Source: Posidoniimonas polymericola
GTDB taxonomy: Bacteria > Planctomycetota > Planctomycetia > Pirellulales > Lacipirellulaceae
Length of the DNA: 64,000 nucleotides
NCBI RefSeq assembly: GCF_007859935.1
Contig: NZ_SJPO01000003.1
Location: forward strand, 82,827-146,826
Direction of reading: 5' to 3'
This document shows, one piece after another, positions 9,371 to 18,888 of this stretch. Position numbers and translations under genes: made by a program. Under the pieces are notes generated by a model. The model was not told the DNA's origin. It saw nothing but the letters and a program-made list of their open reading frames with translations, and did not search any database. Position 1 is the stretch's first letter; the number at the start of each line of letters is the position of its first letter.

Positions 9371-11458
9371 ATGCGCCGTGTGAAGCACTTGGCTGTCCTG
9401 ACATTGCTTGCTTCTAGCTCGGTGGCCGCCGCGAGAGAAACGGTCACCACCGGCACGGTCATCGCCGAGATGACCGACCTCGAGCGGCTCTGCCGGCTGC
9501 CGGAAGTCGACTACCGCACCGTGCAGTTCACGTCGTACGACCGCCGCAGCGCGACGCCGGGCGGGCCCGAATGGTTCGCCAACTCCGACGGCTTCGGCGG
9601 CGCGCCGCAGCCGCCGTTCCTCGAGACGCTCCGCGAGCCGGGCCACGACGGCGTCGGCCGCTACCTGATGGCCGAGGTCGACGGGCCGGGCGTGATCGTG
9701 CGGACCTGGACGGCCGCCATCAACGGCCGGCTGCAGGTCTACCTCGACGGCGCCGACCAGCCGGTGTACGACGGCCCGACCGAGCGGTTCCTGCACCACC
9801 CCTACGACAGCTTCCTGGAGGGGAGCGGCGTGGCGGCCGACGTGCTCGACGGCACCTTCTACCAGCGCGACGCGGGGTACTGCCCGCTGCCGTTCGCCAA
9901 GGGCTGCCGTGTGGTGTGGGAGGGCAATCCTAAGAAGACGCACTTCTATTACATCCAGGCGCGCAAGTACCTCGCGCCGGTCGACGTGCAGACGTTCCGG
10001 CCCGCGGACCTGGCGACCTTCCGCGACCAGATCGAGGCCGCGTCGCGGGTGCTGAAGGGCGAGCCGCCGGCGAGCGTGGCCCCCACGGACGAGACCCGCG
10101 AGATCGCCGCGCTGGTCGTGCCGGGCCGCAGCGTCACGGCGGTCGAGCTGGACGGCGCCAGCGCGATCACCGAGCTGGTGACTCAGGTCAAGGCCATGAA
10201 CGAGCGGGCCGCGCTCCGCGGCGTGGTGATGAGCATCGCGTTCGACGGGCACACCTCGGCTCAGGTGCAGTCTCCCGTGGGCGATTTCTACGCCGCGGCG
10301 CCGGGCGTGAATCCGTACCACTCGCTGCCGTTTGTGGTCGAGGAGTCGGGCCGCATGACCAGCCGCTTCGTGATGCCGTACGCGCGGTCGGCGCGGATCA
10401 GCTTCAAGAACCTGACCGACGAGCCGGTCGTGATCGCCGGCCACGTCAAGGTCGCCCCCCGTGAGTGGGACGCCGAGCGTGACCTGCACTTTCGCGCCCG
10501 CTGGCGGGTGATGCACGACCTGTCGTCCGAGACGCCGGTCGACATCCCGTTCCTGGTCGCCGGCGGCGCCGGTCGGTTCGTGGGCGCGGTGTCGCTGATG
10601 CTCAACCCGTCACGCGGCACGCACCCCAACGGCAGCTGGTGGGGCGAGGGGGACGAGAAGCTGTTTGTCGACGGCGACCGCTTCCCCGCCTGGTACGGCA
10701 CCGGCTCGGAGGACTACTACAACTACTCCTGGAGCGCGGTCGACCTGTTCGACTACGCGTACTGCGGCCAGAACCGCAACGACGGGCCCGCCAACCGCGG
10801 CTTTGTCAGCAACTACCGCTTCCACCTGATCGACGACCAGCCGTTCCGCAACCGGCTCGCCTTCTACATGGAGCTGCTAATGCACGACAAGGTCGACGGC
10901 TTCAGCTACGCGTGCCTGGCGTACCACTACGCCCGGCCGGGGACCATCGACGACCACCGGCCGATCACGCGGCGCGACGTGGCGGAACCGCGGCTCCCTG
11001 AGGGCTGGAAGCCGAAGGCCTACCGTGCGACCGAGGAGGCGACGTTCCTCGAGCCGCAGGAGCTGGCGCCCCCCGACGCCGTCTACGAGGAGGGCGAGCA
11101 GTGGACCGGCGGCGACATGCTCGCCTGGACGCCCGAGGACAAGGGGGACACGCTCGAGCTCAAGGTGCCCATCAGCAAGGCGGGCCGCTACCAGGTGCGG
11201 CTCGGCATGGCGCTCGACGCGCGGTCGGGCGTCGTTAGCGCCACGCTCGACGGCGAGCCGTTCGGCTTCGGCGGCGGGGAGGGCAAGATGGAACTCTACT
11301 CGGCACGGCGGACCATGTGCCGCGCGTCGGCGAGCGACCGGGTTGAGTTGAGCGAGGGCGAGCACACCCTGACGCTAACCTACGAGGGGGGACCGGCGGC
11401 GGGGGCGCCGGCCGATGGGCCGCGGATCGGCGTCGACTTCCTGTGGCTGCAGCCGTAG
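9371..11458 (+). CDS. GH172 (DUF2961) family secreted glycoside hydrolase
   Basis: A 695-residue secreted protein with a signal peptide (about 1-20, VAAA). Residues about 30-540 match DUF2961, the family now classed as glycoside hydrolase GH172, whose known members act on fructose- or arabinofuranose-containing glycans. Visible family hallmarks are FANSDGFG near the start, the central GPGVIVRTW strand, and GTGSEDYYNYSWS. The last ~130 residues (GEQWTGGDMLAWTPEDKGD onward, ending GVDFLWLQP) form a beta-sandwich that looks like a carbohydrate-binding or C-terminal DUF2961-associated module. ATG 9371 is preferred because it opens the signal peptide; upstream frame sequence is unlike protein. The actual substrate cannot be read from sequence. 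Confidence 0.88.
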   Translation: MRRVKHLAVLTLLASSSVAAARETVTTGTVIAEMTDLERLCRLPEVDYRTVQFTSYDRRSATPGGPEWFANSDGFGGAPQPPFLETLREPGHDGVGRYLMAEVDGPGVIVRTWTAAINGRLQVYLDGADQPVYDGPTERFLHHPYDSFLEGSGVAADVLDGTFYQRDAGYCPLPFAKGCRVVWEGNPKKTHFYYIQARKYLAPVDVQTFRPADLATFRDQIEAASRVLKGEPPASVAPTDETREIAALVVPGRSVTAVELDGASAITELVTQVKAMNERAALRGVVMSIAFDGHTSAQVQSPVGDFYAAAPGVNPYHSLPFVVEESGRMTSRFVMPYARSARISFKNLTDEPVVIAGHVKVAPREWDAERDLHFRARWRVMHDLSSETPVDIPFLVAGGAGRFVGAVSLMLNPSRGTHPNGSWWGEGDEKLFVDGDRFPAWYGTGSEDYYNYSWSAVDLFDYAYCGQNRNDGPANRGFVSNYRFHLIDDQPFRNRLAFYMELLMHDKVDGFSYACLAYHYARPGTIDDHRPITRRDVAEPRLPEGWKPKAYRATEEATFLEPQELAPPDAVYEEGEQWTGGDMLAWTPEDKGDTLELKVPISKAGRYQVRLGMALDARSGVVSATLDGEPFGFGGGEGKMELYSARRTMCRASASDRVELSEGEHTLTLTYEGGPAAGAPADGPRIGVDFLWLQP

Positions 11459-11467
11459 GCGGCCACG

Positions 11468-13255
11468 CTACTCGGCGAACTCGAGCCAGCCGAACCGCGC
11501 CGGCGTGTGCGCCGTGCGGGTGAGCGTCGGGCGCCAGGCCAGAAAGTCGCTGGACGCCGCGTTGTTGCGGTACAGGTTGGCGGGCCAGCGGTCGCCGGCG
11601 GTTGGCTTCTGGTCGGCCAGCTTGGCGAGCGGGACGCGTGCCTCGACCCGCCAGATCTTCTGTGCCCGATCGATGACGACCTTCGACTCGTTGCCGGCGG
11701 ACCAGTCGAAGTCACTCTCGCCGCCCTTGAGGATCAGGTCGAGGTACTCGCCGTTGGGCGCCCACTCGAGCTCGCTGTAGTGGGCCGCGTCGCCTGGCCC
11801 GCGGGCCAGGAAAAACTCAACAACGTCCTCCTTCCACAGCCCGAGTCGTTCGCCCGGGGCGGGATTGTCGCGCGTCGTGAGCTCGTCGTAGGGCGCCTCG
11901 AAGGCGAGGTACAGGTAGGCGTCGCTCCACAGCGCGCGGACCGCGGTGCTGAGCCCGGGGTGCGTGGCGGCGTCCTGCAGCCCGTACTCGATCCGCTGCG
12001 GCTCGGCCCGGTCCCACGCGGCCTCGTCGAGCCGGCCGTCGGGGGTGAAGTCGTCCTCGATCCGCGCCGCGCGCAGCGTCGGGGCCGGGTAGCTCTGGGC
12101 GAGCATCTGCCGGGCGTTGTCGAAGTAGACCCGCCGCGCGACCGCCGGCGGGAGGTCGATGCTGCTGATGGTCCAGTCGCCCTGGATCGGCGTCATGTGG
12201 ACCCAGTCGCGGTCGGCGGTCTCGAAGAAGCGGTAGAACTTGCGGTAGAAGACCAGCGCCTCGTGGTCGGTGGGCCGCTCGTCGTCGCCGGCGGAGCCGA
12301 GGATCAGCCGGTCCCCTACTTGGAAGTCGGTGCCGAACAAGATCCGGTCCTGGTGCTTGACGAACTGATTGCGGAGACGCTCCGGGTCTCCGCGGCCGAT
12401 CTCCGGGACCCGGGCGGCGATGTCCGCCCGCATGTTGGGACGCCGGTCCAGCGCGCGGTCGACCCAATCGATATCCTCGGGGTTGTTGGCGAAGTGCACG
12501 CCTAGGAAGGTAGTCTCTGGGTGGCGGGCAATGACCCGGTCGAGCGCCTCGAGCAGCTCCTCGCGCGGCGGGTGCTTGGCGGGGTCGCCGAACCACCAGT
12601 TGGGGTGGTCCTTGAGTTCGGCCCACCGCTCGTTTGACTCGTCGAGCGGCTCCCAGAACGCCTGGGGGTCGCCGACGTGGATCGAGATCGGCATGCCGAG
12701 CTCGCCGCACCGCCGCCACACCGGGTCGAGCTTGGGGTCGTCGATCTTGATGAGCCGGCCGGCTCCGTCCCGCAGCGTCAGGCCGAGCCGCTTGAATTCC
12801 TTCAGCCCCGCGGCGCCGAGCTCGCGGCCCCGCTCAATCTGCTTGACCGCCTGGGCGCTCCAGTCGGGGGAGTCCCAGTCGCCGTAGTCGAGCAGCATGT
12901 AATGCATGAAGCGTCCGGGCGCGCCCTGCTGCTGGGCGGCTAGGTTCTGCTCGTACGCCGAGGGTCCGCTGTCGGTCGGGGTGACGGTCCCGGAGCCAAG
13001 CTCCACCGCGACGCCCAGGCCGGCGGCGTCCATCACGCCGACCGCGCGGCGGAATCGCTCCGGCAGCGCGTCGACGTGCATGTGCAGGTCGATCAGCCGG
13101 TGCTCCGCCCGCCAGACGTCCGGCGCGAGTGCGTCGGCACGGGGGTCGGTCTCGGCCGCGTCGGTTCCGCCGGCGCCTAACGCAGCGAGCAGGCAGACGA
13201 GGGAGTGCAATCGCCAGCGGGCGCTGTGGCTGCGGTGCATGGTGGGGACGCTCAA
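11468..13255 (-). CDS. Secreted amidohydrolase fused to a CBM9-like domain
   Basis: A 595-residue exported protein with signal peptide (about 1-33). Residues about 45-390 are an amidohydrolase_2-type TIM barrel: the metal motif DLHMH (His58, His60), a Lys-containing strand (LKEFKRLG), HVGDP, GVHFANN and a late Asp strand (LFGTDFQ). This family hydrolyses or decarboxylates small carboxylates and lactones. Residues about 410-595 resemble the CBM9-like sugar-binding fold (DGRLDEAAWDRAEP, ALWSDAYLYLAFEAPYD, WKEDVVEFFL, RVEARVPLAKL). The combination suggests action on a sugar-derived acid or lactone outside the cytoplasm. It converges tail to tail with the GH172 gene (9 bases between stops) and is divergent from the peptidase gene at 13628. 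A second Met five codons in (13240) is a possible alternative start. Confidence 0.88.
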   Translation of the reverse strand: MSVPTMHRSHSARWRLHSLVCLLAALGAGGTDAAETDPRADALAPDVWRAEHRLIDLHMHVDALPERFRRAVGVMDAAGLGVAVELGSGTVTPTDSGPSAYEQNLAAQQQGAPGRFMHYMLLDYGDWDSPDWSAQAVKQIERGRELGAAGLKEFKRLGLTLRDGAGRLIKIDDPKLDPVWRRCGELGMPISIHVGDPQAFWEPLDESNERWAELKDHPNWWFGDPAKHPPREELLEALDRVIARHPETTFLGVHFANNPEDIDWVDRALDRRPNMRADIAARVPEIGRGDPERLRNQFVKHQDRILFGTDFQVGDRLILGSAGDDERPTDHEALVFYRKFYRFFETADRDWVHMTPIQGDWTISSIDLPPAVARRVYFDNARQMLAQSYPAPTLRAARIEDDFTPDGRLDEAAWDRAEPQRIEYGLQDAATHPGLSTAVRALWSDAYLYLAFEAPYDELTTRDNPAPGERLGLWKEDVVEFFLARGPGDAAHYSELEWAPNGEYLDLILKGGESDFDWSAGNESKVVIDRAQKIWRVEARVPLAKLADQKPTAGDRWPANLYRNNAASSDFLAWRPTLTRTAHTPARFGWLEFAE

Positions 13256-13627
13256 AGGGGCCCGGAGTCAGTGGGGGAGGGGGGCTGCGGCGGCCGGCGC
13301 CGTGGGAGCGGGCTTTATAGGCTACGAAGCCGATTATTGCGGACTTCACAACGCGGCTCAATCGCGGCCAGGCCGGGGGGCGCGGACAAAACGATGCCCG
13401 AGTTGGCGATCTTTCAGCTAATCCGCATTCCGTGTGTAACCGGTGGGCGATCGGCGGTATAGAGGAGAGCCCTGCTACTGTCGCGCGCCAGCGGATTCTG
13501 TTTTTCAGACTCTTTCCCCGCCGACAGATTGTGGGGCAGCGCAGGCGGGTTTGAAACGCCATCCGGGGCGTTTGGGGCCCATTTCACCGCCAAAATCTGA
13601 CCGTCAACTTTGTCGCCAGGCGATTCT
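13256..13627. other. Divergent intergenic region
   Basis: About 370 bases between two divergent genes; it must hold both promoters. I see no repeat, RNA gene or coding frame with family resemblance. Confidence 0.5.
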
Positions 13628-15097
13628 ATGACTCGAAGCTTGTCCACTCCTTCCGCCTTCTCGACCATTGGCTATGCGGCGCTCGCCGCCGCGATTGTGC
13701 TGCTGGGCGTCGCGGAGTGCCCCGCGGCGGACGCCGTCGCGGACACGGCGACCAGCGAATCGGATCACCAGCTCGAACTCGACCTGGAGAACGGCAAGTA
13801 CCACATCACGATCGACACCTCCGGCTCACCCGACCTGACCGAGTGGGCCGAGCAAGAGCTTGCGCCGGTCGTCAAAGAGTGGTACCCGATGATCGTGGAC
13901 ATGCTGCCGGGCAAGGGCTTCGACGCGCCGACCGAGGTCAGCATCAAGATCGCCGACGACATCGAGGGCGTCGCCTACACCTCGGGCGACCGCGTGAGCT
14001 GCAACGGCAACTGGATGCGTCGCCAGCTGGACGGCGAGGCCCGCGGCGCGGTGGTGCACGAGCTGGTGCACGTGGTACAGCAGTACCGGGGCTGGCGTCG
14101 CGGCAACCGCCCGCCGGGGTGGCTGGTTGAGGGCGTGTGCGACTACATCCGCTGGTTCTTGTACGAGCCCGAGAGCGGCGGCGCCCTGATCGCCGCGAAC
14201 GGCGCCGACCGCGCCCGGCACGACGCCAGCTACCGCACCACGGCCAACTTCCTGAATTGGGTCTCGAACAAGTACGGGTCGAACCTGGTGCCGAAGCTCA
14301 ACGCCCGGCTCCGCGAGGGCAAGTACTCGGTCGACTTCTGGGAAGAGTACACCGGCCAGCCGCTCGACAAGCTGGCGGCCTCGTGGAAAAAAGCCCTCGC
14401 CGCCGGCGACGCCGAGCAGCCCGCCGCTGCCCAGAAAGACGACCAGAACGTCAATCAGCTGACCGCCGAGGAGCAGGAGCAGGGTTGGAAGCTGCTGTTC
14501 GACGGCAGCAGCACCGACGGCTGGCACAGCTTCAAGCGTGATGAGGTGCGTGAGGGCTGGAAGGTCGAGGACGGCAAGCTGGTCTGCGCCGACCCCCGCA
14601 ACGCCGGCGACCTCTGCACCAACGACGATTACAAGTGGTTCGAGCTGCGGCTGGAGTACAACATCTCGCAGGGCGGCAACAGCGGCATCATGTTCCACGT
14701 CACCGACGACGGCGGCGCCGCCTGGGCGACCGGCCCCGAGTTCCAGCTCGAGGACAACATGGAGGCCCACGACCCTACCCGCTGCGGCTGGCTGTACGCC
14801 CTCTACAAGCCCGCGGAGGACGCCGACACCGGCCAACCGATCGACGCCACGCTGCCGGCCGGTCAGTGGAATCAGGTGCGGCTGTTGATTTCGCCCGACG
14901 GCTGCGTGCACGAGATCAACGGCGTGGAGTACCTCGAGTACAAGCTCGGCAGCGAAGAGTTCAACGAGCGGGTCGCGGCGAGCAAGTTCGCCTCGATGCC
15001 GCTGTTCGCCAAGCCCGACAAAGGCATGATCGCCCTGCAGGGCGACCACGGCCAGGTGTCGTTCCGCAACGTCAAGGTACGGCCGATCACCGAGTAG
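13628..15097 (+). CDS. Basic secretory protein-type metallopeptidase fused to DUF1080
   Basis: A 489-residue secreted protein. Signal peptide about 1-35. Residues about 45-260 are the plant basic secretory protein-like peptidase domain, with the zinc motif HELVH (His144, Glu145, His148) and the downstream GWLVEGVCDYIRW Glu-containing segment typical of this family. Residues about 285-489 are a DUF1080 (3-keto-disaccharide hydrolase / jelly-roll lectin-like) domain, starting GWKLLFDGSSTDGWHSF and containing GNSGIMFHV and EFQLEDN. This pair of domains suggests hydrolysis of glycan- or protein-bound material at the surface. ATG 13628 is preferred over the frame's earlier in-frame codon six residues upstream. 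A GC-rich hairpin follows at 15106-15124. Confidence 0.9.
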   Translation: MTRSLSTPSAFSTIGYAALAAAIVLLGVAECPAADAVADTATSESDHQLELDLENGKYHITIDTSGSPDLTEWAEQELAPVVKEWYPMIVDMLPGKGFDAPTEVSIKIADDIEGVAYTSGDRVSCNGNWMRRQLDGEARGAVVHELVHVVQQYRGWRRGNRPPGWLVEGVCDYIRWFLYEPESGGALIAANGADRARHDASYRTTANFLNWVSNKYGSNLVPKLNARLREGKYSVDFWEEYTGQPLDKLAASWKKALAAGDAEQPAAAQKDDQNVNQLTAEEQEQGWKLLFDGSSTDGWHSFKRDEVREGWKVEDGKLVCADPRNAGDLCTNDDYKWFELRLEYNISQGGNSGIMFHVTDDGGAAWATGPEFQLEDNMEAHDPTRCGWLYALYKPAEDADTGQPIDATLPAGQWNQVRLLISPDGCVHEINGVEYLEYKLGSEEFNERVAASKFASMPLFAKPDKGMIALQGDHGQVSFRNVKVRPITE

Positions 15098-15105
15098 CAA
15101 CCGAC

Positions 15106-15124
15106 GCCCGGCCCCCGGCCGGGC
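15106..15124 (+). terminator. Hairpin after the peptidase-DUF1080 gene, possible terminator
   Basis: Perfect 8-base arms (GCCCGGCC, GGCCGGGC) with a CCC loop sit eight bases after the stop. No T tract follows, so intrinsic termination is uncertain. A second perfect 7-base hairpin (AGCCGCT, AGCGGCT) lies at 15153-15170. Confidence 0.4.
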
Positions 15125-15360
15125 ATTCCCGCAGGCGACCCTCCCCAACCGCAGCCGCTTGGTAGCGGCTTCCCACCTCGGGCTCCTTTGCGAGCTCCCT
15201 ATCCAGGGCGGGCCTGGCGCATCGCGTCGGCCGGCTGCCCTGCGCGCCCCCTGTGCGCGATTGCCCTCCCGTGTTGCGAGTTGTAAGTGTTCGGACGTTT
15301 TCCGTAGGCGGCTAGGAACGCATCCAGAGATCATCACCATTGCTTTTGGAGATTGAGTTC

Positions 15361-16176
15361 ATGAGATTTCCCTTCCTCGCCGCCGCTATTGCTGTGGCGG
15401 CTTTATTTGGCCTGACCGGTTCCGCCGCCGCGCAGGTCGCCCCGATCGCGGTCACCGGCTGGACCGAAGACTTTGTGATCAACGACCCCGCGCCCTACAA
15501 CCTGTCGGTCACCGGCACCGTGGACGGCGGCATCGGCAACCCCGAGGGCTACACCTGGGTCGAAGAGGGCACGTACACCAACCCCAACGGCGACCCCGAG
15601 TTCTACTTCGGCCTTACCGCCGGCGTGCAGACCAGCCTGACCGGCAACGGCACGTTCGAGTTCCAGGACTTCTCGGCCAACAACGTGGTGGCCCTGGACG
15701 GCGGGGCGTCGGGCACGCTGACCCTCGACACGCCGGCCGCGTACGAGGCGATCGCGCTTTACGGCGCCGTGGGCGGCGGCGGCAAGACGGCCGACGTCCT
15801 GCTTACGTTCGACGACGCCTCGACCGCGACGTTCATGGTCTCCGAGGGCACTGGCATCGGGACCGACTGGTTCAACAACAACGCGGACAAGGCCCTCGCG
15901 GTCCTCGGCCGCGCCTCGAACAAGAGCGAGGAGGGCTACACCCGTTTGTTCCGCCAGCAGAATGACGCCATCAGCATCAACGAGTCGCTGTTCGTGCTAG
16001 ATCCAGCCGACCAGCTGAAGCTGCTGACCTCGGTGACCATCACCAACACGTCGGGCAGCAATGGCATGACGGTCTTCGCGCTCAGCGGCGGGACCGCTCC
16101 GGTCCCCGAGCCGGCCGCCGCAGCGTTGCTCTGCCTGAGCACCGCCGGTGTGGTTGCTGGTCGCCGGGATCGTTAG
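15361..16176 (+). CDS. PEP-CTERM sorting domain protein
   Basis: A 271-residue secreted protein with a signal peptide (about 1-24, GSAAAQ) and the C-terminal VPEPAAAALLCLS... hydrophobic segment ending GRRDR, a classic PEP-CTERM sorting tail. The body is rich in Thr, Gly and Asn and contains strands such as ESLFVLDPADQLKLLTSVTI; I see no enzyme motif. The start is ATG 15361; an in-frame start seven codons earlier lacks support. A strong terminator follows at 16208. With the genes at 132 and 5318 this makes three PEP-CTERM proteins within 16 kb. Confidence 0.9.
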   Translation: MRFPFLAAAIAVAALFGLTGSAAAQVAPIAVTGWTEDFVINDPAPYNLSVTGTVDGGIGNPEGYTWVEEGTYTNPNGDPEFYFGLTAGVQTSLTGNGTFEFQDFSANNVVALDGGASGTLTLDTPAAYEAIALYGAVGGGGKTADVLLTFDDASTATFMVSEGTGIGTDWFNNNADKALAVLGRASNKSEEGYTRLFRQQNDAISINESLFVLDPADQLKLLTSVTITNTSGSNGMTVFALSGGTAPVPEPAAAALLCLSTAGVVAGRRDR

Positions 16177-16207
16177 AGAAACTTTGTTGAGCTATCGGTC
16201 TACGCAG

Positions 16208-16245
16208 CAAGGCGCCGCCCGCGAGGACGGCGCCTTGTTGTTTTT
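16208..16245 (+). terminator. Rho-independent terminator of the PEP-CTERM gene at 15361
   Basis: Arms CAAGGCGCCG (16208-16217) and CGGCGCCTTG (16228-16237), loop of 10 bases, followed by TTGTTTTT. It lies between this gene and the convergent VIT/VWA gene and may serve both. Confidence 0.88.
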
Positions 16246-16266
16246 GTCAGCGCGGCGTTTGGCCGG

Positions 16267-18558
16267 TCACCACGAGTAAACCCGGCCGCCGACCTTGACC
16301 ACCACAGGTTCTTCAATCGCCAGGTACTGGGCGACGTGCCGGCCGTTGTCGGCCGCCAGCTGGAAGTACTCGGGGCTGTACCGCTTCAGCTCGTTGGTCT
16401 GCTTGAGTTCGTCATCGGTGACGGTCGAGTCGACCCACTTGCCGTCGCGACGGAAGAACGTCTTGCGGCCGATCTGGCGGATGTTGTCCGCCATCCGCGT
16501 GCGGTTGCGGCGGGCGTCGTAGAAGAACGCGTTGCCGCTGGCGCGCCCCATCACCTGTCGGGCCAGTTCCTGCGGCGCCGCGTCGGCGGGCGCGGTGGCA
16601 GGCATCGGGGGCCCGTTCGACTTGAGCAGGATCTGCTTGCCGGCCCGCTGGTTGAAGCCAAACTCGCCGCCCGACGCGGCGAGCGCCTCGGTTTCTTCGT
16701 CCGCCCGCGTCCTGTTGTCGGCCACCGCGTTGTGGTCGGCGTTCTCGTCAGCCAGGAACGAGGTGTACTGCGTCACGACGCCGTGGTGGGTCGCCAGGTC
16801 GACCAGCTCCTTGATCAGCTCGTCGTTCTTGCCGCCCAGGTCGAGCTGGTCGATGATCTCGCCCACCCGGCGGGTTGCCCACAGCCGGGCGACAAACGCG
16901 TTGGAGTCGTCGTCGCTGCTGGCGGCGAGGCTCGTGGCGAACGCGTGCTCCTCCTCCTTGCCGGCGACCGCTCCGGAGAGCGTGACCCGCGCGTCGCCCG
17001 CGTGGCGGTAGCGTCCCACGACAATCGTCTGGTCGCCGGCGAACAGGTCGAACCCGCCGCGGGGGTAGAGCTGCGTCACCGCCGGGCCGTCCTCCGGCTT
17101 GGCGCCGTCCAGGTCGAACGCGACCGACACGTCCGTCATCACCGGCGCGCCGATCCGGCGGTACAGCTTGCTGACGGCGGCCTCGATGTCCTCGTTGGGC
17201 CGCACGTACTCGGTGGCGCCGAAGTTCTCGCGGGCGAGCCGGTCGAGCAGCCGGCTGTTGACGTCGTACCCGACGCCGAACGGGAACACCCGCGCCCGCA
17301 CGTTGTTGGCTCCCTGCGTTGCGGCGACGATGGCGGCCTCGCCGGTCTGACCGGCGGTCGGCAGGCCGTCGGTCAGGAACAGCACGTAGGTCGGGCGGTC
17401 GGAGTCGTTCAGCATGCCGAGCGCCCGCCGCAGCGCGGCGTCGATGTTGGTGCTGCCACCGGCGAACAGCCCGTCGACGTAGCCGACCGCCGCGCGGCGT
17501 TGCTGATCGTCGCACCGCTGCAGCTCGGGCCGGAACGACTCGACCTTGTCGTCGTACGCGATGATGTTGAAGGTGTCCTCTTCGTTGAGGTTGTTGAGCA
17601 CAAACTTGAGAGCCGACTTCGCCTGGTCGAGCTTCTTGCCGGTCATGCTTCCCGAGCGGTCGACGACGAACAGCACGGTCTTCGGCAGCGGCTTGGCGTC
17701 GGCGTCGGCCAACTCGGGGCTCGCCAGCAGCAGGAAGTAGCCCGGCTCGTTGGGATTGGGGCGGTACGACACCACGCTGGCGCCAATGCCAGACTCTGGG
17801 CCCGAGTCGGCCGGCGGGTTGGCGGCGACCATCAGCCGCAGGTCGGCCGACGGGATTTCGTTCTGGGCGGCGTAGGTCGCCACGGCGTGGCGGTCGTCCG
17901 AGCGCTCGATCTTCAGGTCGTGCGTCGGCGAGTAGACGCTCGCTATGGGCCCATGTGAGTTGATCGCAACCCGCACGCTCAACTTCTCAAGCGGTTTGGA
18001 GGTGTACTTGGCCGTGGCGAGCGGCAGCAAGAGGTCGGTCAGCCCGTGCGACATCCGGCAGAGCTGCGAGTAGCGGAGCGTCAGCGTGCGCTGTCCGCCG
18101 GCGGGCACCGGGAAGACACTGGTCTGGAACATGCCGTGGCCGAGCCACTCGAGCAGCGCCGGGTCCCGGTTGCTGCGGACGATCGCCTCGAAGCGGCGGC
18201 GGGCCTCGTCGGCAGAGAGCAGCTTGCCCTGGTGCTCCTTGCCGTCGACCAGCAGCGTGAGCCCGCTGACCGCCGCGTCGTACGGCAGGGGGAACACGAA
18301 CGAGACCTCCAGCGGCCGGCTCGAGTCGTTCTGGAAGGTCTGCGACACCTGGACCTCGGCCGCCTGGCCGTTGAGCGTGGCGTTGATGTCGATCGACTGC
18401 ACGTGGTAGCCGCCTTCCACAGGGGTCGGCCGTGGGCCGGGGAGCGGGATCGGGCGGGGCAGGGGGTGGCGGTCGTCGATCAGCAGGCCCTGCGCCGATG
18501 CTAGCGGCGCGAGCACGGCGAGAATCAACAGGACAGGCAGCGGACGGGGCGTAGGCAT
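16267..18558 (-). CDS. VIT and von Willebrand type A domain secreted protein
   Basis: A 763-residue protein with a signal peptide (about 1-22, LAPLASAQ). Residues about 45-180 are a vault/inter-alpha-trypsin (VIT) domain (VSQTFQNDSSRPLEVSFVFPLP). Residues about 300-490 form a VWA domain with the MIDAS DRSGSM and the later Thr in DGLPTAG. The remainder (about 500-763) is a linker plus an inter-alpha-trypsin-like C-terminal region (RLWATRRVGEIIDQLDLGG). In the known family this layout acts in surface adhesion or assembly, but its partner is unknown. ATG 18558 is chosen because it opens the signal peptide; the frame extends 60 codons further upstream without signal-like sequence. The next gene is divergent. 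Confidence 0.88.
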   Translation of the reverse strand: MPTPRPLPVLLILAVLAPLASAQGLLIDDRHPLPRPIPLPGPRPTPVEGGYHVQSIDINATLNGQAAEVQVSQTFQNDSSRPLEVSFVFPLPYDAAVSGLTLLVDGKEHQGKLLSADEARRRFEAIVRSNRDPALLEWLGHGMFQTSVFPVPAGGQRTLTLRYSQLCRMSHGLTDLLLPLATAKYTSKPLEKLSVRVAINSHGPIASVYSPTHDLKIERSDDRHAVATYAAQNEIPSADLRLMVAANPPADSGPESGIGASVVSYRPNPNEPGYFLLLASPELADADAKPLPKTVLFVVDRSGSMTGKKLDQAKSALKFVLNNLNEEDTFNIIAYDDKVESFRPELQRCDDQQRRAAVGYVDGLFAGGSTNIDAALRRALGMLNDSDRPTYVLFLTDGLPTAGQTGEAAIVAATQGANNVRARVFPFGVGYDVNSRLLDRLARENFGATEYVRPNEDIEAAVSKLYRRIGAPVMTDVSVAFDLDGAKPEDGPAVTQLYPRGGFDLFAGDQTIVVGRYRHAGDARVTLSGAVAGKEEEHAFATSLAASSDDDSNAFVARLWATRRVGEIIDQLDLGGKNDELIKELVDLATHHGVVTQYTSFLADENADHNAVADNRTRADEETEALAASGGEFGFNQRAGKQILLKSNGPPMPATAPADAAPQELARQVMGRASGNAFFYDARRNRTRMADNIRQIGRKTFFRRDGKWVDSTVTDDELKQTNELKRYSPEYFQLAADNGRHVAQYLAIEEPVVVKVGGRVYSW

Positions 18559-18888
18559 GGCGACGGGCCTCGACTCGGTTGAGGGGGAGCAGGGGGAACG
18601 GGCGGCGGTCTTGCTTCTCACCCGTTCTGACGCCGGCCCGTGGTCGGTAGTTCCGCGATCTTGAGGATTCGCGAAGTCCCCCAGTCCGCCGTGCCGTCCG
18701 GAATCGACCTTGCCCCGCGGCCGGGAATCCCCGACCATCCGCCGCCTTGCGCTACGCAGACACTGCCAACAAAGCCTTCACGCGGCGTCCGTGCCGCGTG
18801 AAGCGCAAGGGAGAAGGGGCCCCGCGGCCTTGCGCGGCGCCTTCGCCCGGTAAACGATAGAAACGGTAGATCAAAGGAATCGTTCGCG
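18559..18888. other. Divergent intergenic region with nested hairpin
   Basis: About 330 bases between divergent genes. At 18745-18810 there is a nested stem: outer arms CCTTGCG / CGCAAGG and inner perfect arms CTTCACGCGG / CCGCGTGAAG. It has no T tract. It could be a regulatory RNA structure or an intergenic repeat; no coding frame is credible. Confidence 0.5.
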
